64,000 bases of DNA from the NCBI GenBank assembly GCA_038883335.1, contig JAVZMI010000005.1, forward strand, positions 1 through 64,000, written 5' to 3'. Origin of the DNA: Candidatus Bathyarchaeia archaeon. Lineage in GTDB: Archaea > Thermoproteota > Bathyarchaeia > Hecatellales > Hecatellaceae. This document shows positions 57,057-64,000 of this stretch, one piece after another; position 1 is the stretch's first letter; every line of letters begins with the position of its first letter. The position numbers and the translations under genes are program-made. The notes beneath the pieces were generated by a model. The model was not told the DNA's origin and made no database searches. It saw only the letters and a list, made by a program, of their open reading frames with translations.

Positions 57057-57433
57057 ACCCGGACATGCGAACGCCGATAGGCAAATCCCCCTATTACACC
57101 TCTTTTTTATGCTTCAACAAACTCTCTAGATAATTATTCCACTCTAGTTTTGTGTGTGGTTTGGGGTTAAAATTTTTAGGCTCGCTGTACTAACTCTGCC
57201 GTTCCATGCCTCTTAAAAACTAATATTTCATAGGCTACACTAAGAAGCTTGAAGGTAAACAGTTCCACACTAAATGGCAAGCCATATGGGCGAAGTTAAA
57301 GGGTATTGATAGTTCACAGAAGTCATGGAATTTTAAGAACGAAGATCCTAAAAATAGTGAAATAAAGATAAATGGGCGGAGAGATCGTGCCCAGGAGGTT
57401 ACACCCTTCGTAGAGGAAGGTGGGTGATACAGG
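57057..57433. other. Intergenic gap of 377 bases
   Basis: A T-tract (TCTTTTTTAT at about 57111) follows the small membrane gene and fits termination. The rest is A/T-rich (for example GGTTAAAATTTTTAGG near 57164) with no clear gene. It separates the genes before and after into two transcription units. Confidence 0.45.
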
Positions 57434-57652
57434 TTAAGCCTTTTCCGCCATCTTCATGTATTCCTCGTACTTCGCCATCTGCTTGAAGAGACTTACACGT
57501 TCCGCCTGATAGTCCGAGTCCACTAGTGGGTATACCATCCAGACAGGGTACATTAACAGATTAGCCACAGGCATCCATGCAGGGTCTATCATCCCTGGTA
57601 CGACCGTGAAGAGTATGCAAAGGATTGTTGTAATGTGTCCAGTCCAGCCCAT
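57434..57652 (-). CDS. Small membrane protein, 72 residues
   Basis: ATG start. TWGHITTILCILFTVVPGM-type first helix, a second (VANLLMYPVWMVYPLV) and a charged tail (KQMAKYEEYMKMAEKA). Divergent from the OFA transporter. Unknown, but the third small membrane protein in a 2.5-kb stretch. Confidence 0.6.
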   Translation of the reverse strand: MGWTGHITTILCILFTVVPGMIDPAWMPVANLLMYPVWMVYPLVDSDYQAERVSLFKQMAKYEEYMKMAEKA

Positions 57653-57809
57653 AGTTCACACCTTAAATATTTTTGGCAGCCTTCATACTTATAAGCCTTT
57701 TCCAGAACTCAAAATAAACAACACCAAGCAGCCCCCTGTAAGTAAACCTTATATAATACGCAAAAGCGCACTTTGCTTTCAAACTCTAAAACGAACGGGT
57801 TGTCCAATT

Positions 57810-59051
57810 ATGGAAGCCACGCAAAAGCTAAAACTCTTCGGGATGGGAGCCGAGAAAGGAAGATGGATCTTCGTCATCCTAGGCCTACTCATAAACATAT
57901 GCATGGGTACAATCTATGCTTGGAGCGTCTTCAGGAAACCCCTTGAAAGCCTCTTCGCAGCCAGCGCTACAGAAAGCCTCCTACCGTTCATCCTCTTCCT
58001 GGCACTCTTCGGTTTCATGATGCCGTTCTCTGGAAAGTGGATGGACAAGTATGGACCCAAGAAGGTTGCGATGCTCGGCGGAGTAATGGTTGGGATCGGT
58101 TGGCTGCTTGGAAGTCGATCCACAAACATGGCACTGTTATCGATCACATACGGGGTAATAGGCGGGGCAGGGGTCGGTCTTGCATACGGTTGCCCTATAG
58201 GCGTATCTGGAAGATGGTTCCCAGACAAGAAAGGGCTAGCCGTGGGAAGTACAGTCCTAGGCTTTGGAATCTCGCCGCTAGTTACAGCACCCCTAGCCAA
58301 CATGCTGATCTCACTCTACGGGCCACTCCAAACTCTCGCCTATTTGGGCGCAGTATTCCTTGTCGCGCTCGTAATACTCAGCCTGCCATTAAAATTCCCA
58401 CCAGCAAACTGGAAACCGACAGGTTGGGCTCCTGAAGTCAAAGCTCAAGCTCCAGACATTGCGCTGAAAGAGATGATACACTCGAAGAGCTTCGTCGGAC
58501 TGTGGGCATGTTACACAATAGGTACCCTAGCAGGTTTGATGGCGATAGGAATCAGCAGCCCAGTCGGGCAGGAAATCTTCGCCCTACCAGCAGCTACAGC
58601 CGCAACTTTAACAGGGACATTCGCCGTTTTCAACGGTATAGGAAGGCCTATTTTCGGAAGCCTGACTGACAAAATCACCCCACGCAACGCTGCGGTTCTA
58701 AACTTTGCAATAATCGCCGGCGCAGCGACTTCTCTTGGTCTATTCTCAGACTCAGGCCAGGTGTTCCTATACGTAGGCGCATTCATATGCCTCTGGTTCT
58801 GTCTCGGAGGCTGGCTAGCGATAGCTCCAACTGCTACCGCAACATTCTACGGCCTTAAGTACTATGGGTCAAACTATGGGGTGGTCTTTACAGCCTACGG
58901 CATGGGTGCAATAATAGGGAACCTGTTGGCTGGAAGTCTGCGCGACATGCTGGGAAGCTATGTGGCCGTATTCTTCCCAGTAGCTGGCCTAGCCGCGGTC
59001 GGAATCCTAATCGCTCTCGCCCTTATGAAACCGCCGGCGAAAAAAGCGTAG
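57810..59051 (+). CDS. MFS transporter, oxalate/formate antiporter (OFA) family
   Basis: 413 residues from ATG 57810; the 68 residues of the longer frame look untranslated. 12 helices. GLLINICMGTIYAWSVFRKPLE in helix one, motif A DKYGPKKVAMLGG, and SDLT-type GRPIFGSLTDKITPRN in the second half are OFA marks. Exchanges carboxylates. In an amide island it could export formate or another acid left by the amidase (inference). Confidence 0.85.
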   Translation: MEATQKLKLFGMGAEKGRWIFVILGLLINICMGTIYAWSVFRKPLESLFAASATESLLPFILFLALFGFMMPFSGKWMDKYGPKKVAMLGGVMVGIGWLLGSRSTNMALLSITYGVIGGAGVGLAYGCPIGVSGRWFPDKKGLAVGSTVLGFGISPLVTAPLANMLISLYGPLQTLAYLGAVFLVALVILSLPLKFPPANWKPTGWAPEVKAQAPDIALKEMIHSKSFVGLWACYTIGTLAGLMAIGISSPVGQEIFALPAATAATLTGTFAVFNGIGRPIFGSLTDKITPRNAAVLNFAIIAGAATSLGLFSDSGQVFLYVGAFICLWFCLGGWLAIAPTATATFYGLKYYGSNYGVVFTAYGMGAIIGNLLAGSLRDMLGSYVAVFFPVAGLAAVGILIALALMKPPAKKA

Positions 59052-59394
59052 GTCTCATCCATCAAACCAAAGGCCATGTTATTGTTTCAAGATCGAAGTG
59101 TGCTGTTACTACAAAGTGGCGGCAAGACTGTTGGGTCTGGTGATCGGATAGAGACCTATTTTTTTAAGAATCGCCATTAAGACCCTGCTGCCTAAATGGT
59201 TTCCATTAAGGTAAAAATTTTCCGAAGCCTTGACAGTTGGAACCTTCAACTACTTGCTTCACTTTATATAAGTCAAATGTTACCGTCACAATGACAGCCA
59301 AGTTACGAGGTGTTTTAATCGAACGAATGGCCTGAAGATTAAGGTATACTGCCTAGTAGTTAAGTCGCAGTTGCGGCTAGCAAGGTTATCCGAC
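59052..59394. promoter_or_regulatory. Terminator and promoter before the pilin genes
   Basis: A T-tract (ATTTTTTTAAG near 59157) follows the OFA gene. A TATA box CTTTATATAAG spans 59260-59270, about 125 bases before the pilin start, leaving an unusually long leader with no gene in it. Confidence 0.5.
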
Positions 59395-59847
59395 ATGGAT
59401 AACAGAGCTGTATCCACCATCGTCGCAAACCTCCTAGCGATGGCTATTATTGTCTCTGTAGGTTCGAGCCTCTATACCTGGGTTGTGACAAGTTATGGAG
59501 CATATCAGAATATGGCGGCTGATCTTATCTCAAACCGAAGCGATGCGGCGAGAGAGCGCTTCATCATCGAGAAGGTATGGTTCATGGACACCGACGCCGA
59601 CGCATTCTATGAAGAGGTGAAACTTTACATACGAAACATAGGTGGAGTTCAGATAACCGTCACAGACGTATCCATTAATGGGTTGGAAATAAGCATCGCC
59701 CCCCAGCTCCCCTTAACATTGGACTCAGGGCAGGTGAAAGAATTAGAGATAGCGTTGACGGAAGAAATTTCGAAGTGGGCTGTCGAACGGATTGATGTCA
59801 CATCTGATCGCGGGTCCTCCATCGGAGGCTACTGGCAAGCATGTTAA
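59395..59847 (+). CDS. Type IV pilin-like protein (archaeal, class III signal)
   Basis: 150 residues. Begins MDNRAVSTIVANLLAMAIIVS, a short positive N-terminus before a hydrophobic helix with the R-A-V-S cut pattern of archaeal prepilins. The rest is beta-rich. Likely secreted and assembled into a pilus or adhesin. ATG 59395; a longer start at 59371 is less likely. The next gene overlaps by seven bases. Confidence 0.78.
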   Translation: MDNRAVSTIVANLLAMAIIVSVGSSLYTWVVTSYGAYQNMAADLISNRSDAARERFIIEKVWFMDTDADAFYEEVKLYIRNIGGVQITVTDVSINGLEISIAPQLPLTLDSGQVKELEIALTEEISKWAVERIDVTSDRGSSIGGYWQAC

Positions 59848-60824
59848 AAATTGAGGCGTTGATGCTTAAACCCCTCCAGTGCAGGCGAGGTTTAGGCACA
59901 ATTGCAGGCTCGATCTTTTTCATAATGATACTGATAGTCGGGATGAACTTTTTTCTCTGGCAAATGTCCCAATATGACAGTTACCAGAGAGTATTGGCGG
60001 AGGTCAATGCATCCGACCAAGAGAGGCTTAGTGAAGATCTAGACTTCCAGTATCCGGGCGTTAAACGTATAGGTGGGGCAGATTCTTACCTGTTCAAAAT
60101 AATCGTTAACAATAACTGTCCGTTAGACGTCGAAATAGTCAGAATCTATGTGCATGACAAGAATCAGTCGACATTGGTGATCTTTGACGCGAAGTCTCCG
60201 AGTTCCACCTACGGGTTTGAAGATGGCTACATAGAGTCAGCTAAGTTTGCGCATGAGATCCAAATCTACTCTCCAATCCAGCTAGACGACACGCACAGTT
60301 ATGAATTTAGGTTGGTAACGGAGCGGGGGCGTGTCTTTACAACAATCTACCCAATGCCCTTAACAACTGCGTTAGTATATGTCCAACAGTCTCAGGTCGT
60401 TTACTCTCACCATTCGATGAAAGTGAAACGCGAAGGATCCTACGATTGGAGGCCACCTTATGTTTCGACTGGAGATGTAAAGTCGGGTAATTTATACATA
60501 CGCGCCGTTTTCGGCAATCTGGGGACTTCGCCTCTGGTGTTAAGCACAGATTCTGTCTTACTCTCACAGATAAGTGACGCAACCGCAAACGAAAAAGTTT
60601 TCTACATAGGTGGGCATCTTATAGACCCCGCAGCCAAAGGGTGGCCTGGCAGCTTAACGATAGAACCTGGCGCCACCCAGTACCTATACTTCCACATAGA
60701 CTCTTGGAATGTGGAGGCTGGTAAGACACTGGTCTTCACAGGCTCGGCCGGATTAGTGGGAAGCATGGATGGTGAATTCTGGTCTGGAGCAATCTTGATG
60801 GATGCCTTGGAAGTCACTGGGTAA
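59841..60824 (+). CDS. Second prepilin-like protein with large external domain
   Basis: 327 residues. RRGLGTIAGSIFFIMILIVG near residue 15 resembles the archaeal prepilin cleavage helix, then about 290 residues of strand-rich sequence (VEIVRIYVHDKNQSTLVI). Start overlaps the pilin end (ATG 59841), so the two are coupled and probably form a minor-pilin pair. Confidence 0.72.
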   Translation: MLKIEALMLKPLQCRRGLGTIAGSIFFIMILIVGMNFFLWQMSQYDSYQRVLAEVNASDQERLSEDLDFQYPGVKRIGGADSYLFKIIVNNNCPLDVEIVRIYVHDKNQSTLVIFDAKSPSSTYGFEDGYIESAKFAHEIQIYSPIQLDDTHSYEFRLVTERGRVFTTIYPMPLTTALVYVQQSQVVYSHHSMKVKREGSYDWRPPYVSTGDVKSGNLYIRAVFGNLGTSPLVLSTDSVLLSQISDATANEKVFYIGGHLIDPAAKGWPGSLTIEPGATQYLYFHIDSWNVEAGKTLVFTGSAGLVGSMDGEFWSGAILMDALEVTG

Positions 60825-60865
60825 CCTTTTTGTGTGGTCTCAATTTTTAGGTGGTGGCCTGGAGC

Positions 60866-61534
60866 TTAACCTCTGCTTATGTGAACTGTTAGAGTTGAAA
60901 GTAAGTCGTTAAGGTCTTCGGTCTCCACAACTATATCCGCAGCCTTCCTGATCTCCTCGTCTTTAGGGTTTAAAGCAATCCTAAGCCCAGCAATTTTGAA
61001 CATGTCAAGGTCATATTTACTGTCTCCAACAACGACAAACTGGGAGAGAGGGACGTCCATCTCTCTCGAGATCTCACTCAGTATCTCACTCTTTCTACCT
61101 AAGGCAACACGGGTTACCTGATCCCCAGTTAACCGTCCTTCGCCGTCGAGTTTTAAACTGTTAGCAAACACTCGATCAGCGCCGATCTCCTTTGCAATCT
61201 TTTCGGCAAGAATATCCAAACCGTAGGTGACAAGGATGACAGTGTAACCTTCCTTCTTAAGCTTATTCACGGCTTCTTTAGCGTTTCTTATAAGGGTATA
61301 GTATTGAAGTGCTCTCTGAACTTCGCCAATGCATGGTAGTTCTCCACGTATCTTCCACAGCTCTATCTCTCTCCTCATCAACTGTGGGAAGTTAATTTTG
61401 CCATCGCAGTACTCCTCAATGTTCCTTTGCGTATCCTCCCATGGGATCTTGAAATGTCGATGGATGATTTCCCAGCATGTCTCCTTAATTAAGGTACCGT
61501 CAACGTCGAAGGCTACCACCTTATACTTCTTCAT
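60866..61534 (-). CDS. HAD-family phosphatase, SerB-like
   Basis: 222 residues. VVAFDVDGTLIKETCWEIIH (DxD motif I), LVTYGLDILAEKIAKEIG (motif II, Thr in place), Lys 144 region and VVVGDSKYDLDMFKIAG (motif IV). Phosphoserine phosphatase or another small phosphatase; the cap lacks a clear specificity sign. ATG start. Confidence 0.85.
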   Translation of the reverse strand: MKKYKVVAFDVDGTLIKETCWEIIHRHFKIPWEDTQRNIEEYCDGKINFPQLMRREIELWKIRGELPCIGEVQRALQYYTLIRNAKEAVNKLKKEGYTVILVTYGLDILAEKIAKEIGADRVFANSLKLDGEGRLTGDQVTRVALGRKSEILSEISREMDVPLSQFVVVGDSKYDLDMFKIAGLRIALNPKDEEIRKAADIVVETEDLNDLLSTLTVHISRG

Positions 61535-61574
61535 GGCAATTCTTAAGTATACACGAACTTATTAAATAAGTGAA

Positions 61575-62999
61575 TTGCGAAAAATCAAAACTGGACATGA
61601 GATCTTTGACTCGATTGCAAACCTCCCTGAGGGCTCATTCGTCCTAGTTTTAGATGAAGGACATTTCGACTCAATCCTGTTTTTAAATTCAATACTCTCA
61701 AATCTGGCCCAAACTGAGCCGGTGGTGGTAATAGCATACTATGATGTCCCAGCCAGTTTTAAGCAGGTTAGGTTAGAGGCCAAAACCCTAAATGATCTAT
61801 CAATCTTCATAAATCAGCTTAGAGAGAAGCTAGGGCGAGGGGTAATTATACATCATTACCTGCCGCAACTCCTCGTCAAAGAAGGCGAAGCCCCAGTTCT
61901 AAAGATGATAGAGCACTGGGTGACAGCATCTCACGGGAAACCTTTCTTAGAGTTCTTCACCCTTCCACGCAATACCTACCACACCTTCGAGAGGATGCTT
62001 CAGGCTCTACTCTCTGGCTTCATCAACTTGACTGTATCTAAGGTAGGTGATAATTACATTCGTAAATTCTCAGTCTTGAGAGTATGCGACGTAAAGTATC
62101 ACGGGGTAGAGTTTCCCTACATTTTCCGGGATGGTAGGTTGTTAATTAAACTCCACGACGAGTTTACCGATAGGCTTACGGCAACAAAGGAGGAGAAACT
62201 TGAATGGAGGCGAACTTACCTCAAGGAGCACAAAGACCACCTACGTATCATCGTCAGCAAAACTGGGCTCGGCAAAATGCCCCCACAAGACTGTCTACTT
62301 CTAACCCAACTCTCAAATATGACTCTAAACGATATAGAGGTGATATTCCCAGATAAATTTGAGGAGATTATAGATAAAATAGCTGAGTGGTCGGTTAACG
62401 GGTTCATTGAGACGGAAGAATTGAAAAAATCGAGAAATAAACCTATAAAAAATTTAGGTTTTGGCTCACGAGCAGCTCTAGCTCTACCTAACTGGCTTGC
62501 AACCAAGTTTCTGGGCAAACACCCACGCAAAGTCCCCTTAGAGTCTTTGCTAGGTTCAAGAAAAACTATAGAGGCTATACTTCAAACCTACCTGCCAGAT
62601 ATTAAGGAGCCTGTTGACTGTCTCGTTGCTGCCGAAAAGTTCTTTCATGAGATTGCTGGTAGGATAACTGCGGCTGAACGCGTAAGAGCAGTCGGGGAAG
62701 ATCCTAGGGCTAAATTCGACATAGGCTACCTCCCTAAAATCGCTTCGTTAACTCTATGGATGGGTTTCGGTCTAGGCTGCAAAGTTGAGAAGCAACGTGA
62801 AGGAGTGTATGAGGTAAAGGTTAAGGATTGTTTTGCCTGCGAAGGGGCCTCTGCCACCGAGAAGCCTGTTTGTTATATAATATCTGGCACTCTAGCTGGG
62901 GCTCTCTCTCAAGCTTTCAAAGAGAGGGTTGAGTGTGAAGAGGTTAAATGTAAAGCTTTAGGAGACCAGGAGTGCTCGTTTATTGTCCGCCTGCTTTAA
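61575..62999 (+). CDS. V4R-domain protein with RecA-like-shaped N-terminal region
   Basis: 474 residues, TTG start; a TATA-like TTAAGTATAC about 30 bases before suggests a leaderless message. The C-terminus is a V4R (4-vinyl reductase) domain with CFACEG, KPVCYIISGTLAGALSQAF and VECEEVKCKALGDQECSFIV, a metal- and ligand-binding fold. Residues 1-190 resemble a RecA/KaiC core (GSFVLVLDEGHFDSILFLNSIL) but with no P-loop. Possibly a sensor. Overlaps the next gene tail to tail by 42 bases. Confidence 0.75.
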   Translation: MRKIKTGHEIFDSIANLPEGSFVLVLDEGHFDSILFLNSILSNLAQTEPVVVIAYYDVPASFKQVRLEAKTLNDLSIFINQLREKLGRGVIIHHYLPQLLVKEGEAPVLKMIEHWVTASHGKPFLEFFTLPRNTYHTFERMLQALLSGFINLTVSKVGDNYIRKFSVLRVCDVKYHGVEFPYIFRDGRLLIKLHDEFTDRLTATKEEKLEWRRTYLKEHKDHLRIIVSKTGLGKMPPQDCLLLTQLSNMTLNDIEVIFPDKFEEIIDKIAEWSVNGFIETEELKKSRNKPIKNLGFGSRAALALPNWLATKFLGKHPRKVPLESLLGSRKTIEAILQTYLPDIKEPVDCLVAAEKFFHEIAGRITAAERVRAVGEDPRAKFDIGYLPKIASLTLWMGFGLGCKVEKQREGVYEVKVKDCFACEGASATEKPVCYIISGTLAGALSQAFKERVECEEVKCKALGDQECSFIVRLL

Positions 63000-64000
63000 A
63001 GCCTTGATCCCTCTAGCCTTAGCCCCCAACTCTTCAGCCAGCTCGTAAGCCTTCAAATACTCAGGGATTGACGCTTTCAGTTTAGCAAGCGGCTCCAAGG
63101 ATCTGATTATCATTCTAAGATCCAGACCATTTCCATTCAGAAATGTCTTCCTCAGCAGGAATAGTCTAAGGACTCTTGCACAAAAGATAAGGGCGTCTAT
63201 ATCCATAAGCCGTGTGTATTTCTTGGCTTCGACTAGGCACTCCACTCCTTTCAGGTAGAGGATGTTTCCCAGGGCGAAGGCGTCGTTAAAGACGCCCTTA
63301 CTCTCCAGCTTTGTGTGTAGAACATCTTTATCTCCGAAAAGCTCTTCGGCTGAAATTTTTCCTAAGTCAATGCCAAGTATCATCGTCGAGTTAATTATAT
63401 GGTTCTTAACGTCCTCATCGAAGTCGGTAACATCATCATAGAAGAGTAGAGATTTAAAGATCAAATCTAGGCTCCGATTGACAAGCAAGGCGGCTTCTTC
63501 TTCGTTTGCATCCAACTCTTCGACAGATTTTTCTAGGAAACAGAAGTCTATATCGACCCATATCTTCCCAAAACATTTGGATGAGACCTTATGCAGGAAG
63601 TCATTTAAGCTCATAGTGTCAACCGAATACCTGTCTCTCCTCTGGCAGAACGAAGCTATCTGACCATCAATATACTCGTAGAGGTCATCTAAGAAAAGAT
63701 TAAACATTTTAGATTTGGAACACGCAGAGGCGATTAGCCCATGAGCCCATGAGGCAATAAGATGTGCCGTGTTCTCAGCTCTACTTACCCATCCAAGATC
63801 TTCTTCTGCCTCGGAGGGAAGTATGCCAGTAGCGAGGGCTCTCTGATATCTCACCTGCGACTCCACTGCTTCATTGAAACTTTGAAAGCTGTCATTTATG
63901 TTGTCTAAGAGCTTTATGCTCGCAACCATGGCGGTCTTTGCGAAAATGGAGGCATAGATATGCTCCTCGGTGGCTACGCTGCCAAGTATCGGGTAAGAGC
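62958..64000 (-). CDS. Isoprenoid-synthase-fold protein, C-terminal part (gene runs off the window)
   Basis: The minus-strand frame is open from 62958 to the window end. The visible part is mostly helical. SLLFYDDVTDFDEDVKNHII carries an Asp-rich SARM-like motif of polyprenyl synthetases, and LLDNINDSFQS an altered first Asp-rich motif. No metal-binding pair of normal form is seen, so the enzyme may be divergent or inactive. An ATG at 63929 is an internal Met. Confidence in the fold is moderate. Confidence 0.5.
   Translation of the reverse strand, partial: SYPILGSVATEEHIYASIFAKTAMVASIKLLDNINDSFQSFNEAVESQVRYQRALATGILPSEAEEDLGWVSRAENTAHLIASWAHGLIASACSKSKMFNLFLDDLYEYIDGQIASFCQRRDRYSVDTMSLNDFLHKVSSKCFGKIWVDIDFCFLEKSVEELDANEEEAALLVNRSLDLIFKSLLFYDDVTDFDEDVKNHIINSTMILGIDLGKISAEELFGDKDVLHTKLESKGVFNDAFALGNILYLKGVECLVEAKKYTRLMDIDALIFCARVLRLFLLRKTFLNGNGLDLRMIIRSLEPLAKLKASIPEYLKAYELAEELGAKARGIKALKQADNKRALLVS

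Noticed and set aside
57606-57809. N-terminal extension of the OFA transporter
   Set aside because: It overlaps the divergent small membrane gene and promoter and carries no transporter sequence.
50377-59051. Arginine deiminase pathway as the meaning of carbamate kinase
   Set aside because: Neither arginine deiminase nor ornithine carbamoyltransferase is present near it.

Overview
The window looks like a chromosomal segment of an archaeon. It carries aIF5B, aIF2 alpha, the KEOPS subunit Cgi121, Nop10, an AglB/STT3 oligosaccharyltransferase, ABCE1, archaeal topoisomerase IA, RadB, archaeal FBP aldolase/phosphatase, class I lysyl-tRNA synthetase, Lrp and TrmB regulators and a tetraether-lipid (Tes-type) radical SAM enzyme. 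The three tRNA genes are cut by several short introns at D-loop, anticodon-stem, anticodon-loop and T-loop positions. Together with many TTG/GTG starts and apparently leaderless genes, this points to a TACK-type lineage (Thermoproteota, for example Bathyarchaeia or a relative). That placement is inference; no rRNA is present. Genes cross both window ends: class I LysRS on the left, an isoprenoid-synthase-like protein on the right.

Layout. 0-3.7 kb: lysS (partial), ADP-dependent sugar kinase, a two-intron tRNA-Arg(GCG), a weakly coding stretch and a frame-interrupted hemerythrin. 3.9-8.7 kb: DHA2-type MFS exporter, ArsB/NhaD-type permease, Lrp regulator, MscS-like protein, small unknown. 8.8-17.1 kb: K+-independent membrane pyrophosphatase, aIF5B, a glycosyltransferase-methyltransferase fusion, a GT39-like membrane protein, a MobB-FeS fusion. 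17.3-17.7 kb: a two-repeat CRISPR mini-array and a tRNA-Glu(CTC) with D-loop and T-loop introns. 17.8-28.2 kb: Trm112-like protein, Cgi121 and Sua5 (both t6A), Tes, a very acidic 41-residue ORF, ABCE1, FBPA/P-TIM-DUF89, PGPase, a novel-looking RHH/HTH regulator, a sugar epimerase. 28.3-37.5 kb: tRNA-Arg(CCG), small proteins, IscU-IscS-PyrE, a LarA-like protein without catalytic residues, acetyltransferase, Nudix, Thi4, RadB. 37.5-47.5 kb: core information genes (topA, ileS, aglB, nop10, eif2a) and a UbiE-like methyltransferase.

47.6-59.1 kb is the most system-like part. It has a class III aminotransferase facing an ornithine-cyclodeaminase-family protein, a TrmB-family regulator, a CBS protein, a nitrilase-superfamily amidase, a Dur3-like sodium:urea/amide symporter with a small partner, carbamate kinase, three more small membrane proteins and an oxalate/formate-antiporter-family MFS carrier. 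I read it as an amide or ureide uptake and nitrogen-assimilation island (inference): import by the symporter, hydrolysis by the amidase, carboxylate export by the MFS carrier, and ammonia/CO2 exchange with carbamoyl phosphate through carbamate kinase. 59.3-64 kb holds two type IV pilin-like proteins, a SerB-like HAD phosphatase, a V4R-domain protein with an unusual N-terminal region, and the partial isoprenoid-synthase-like gene.
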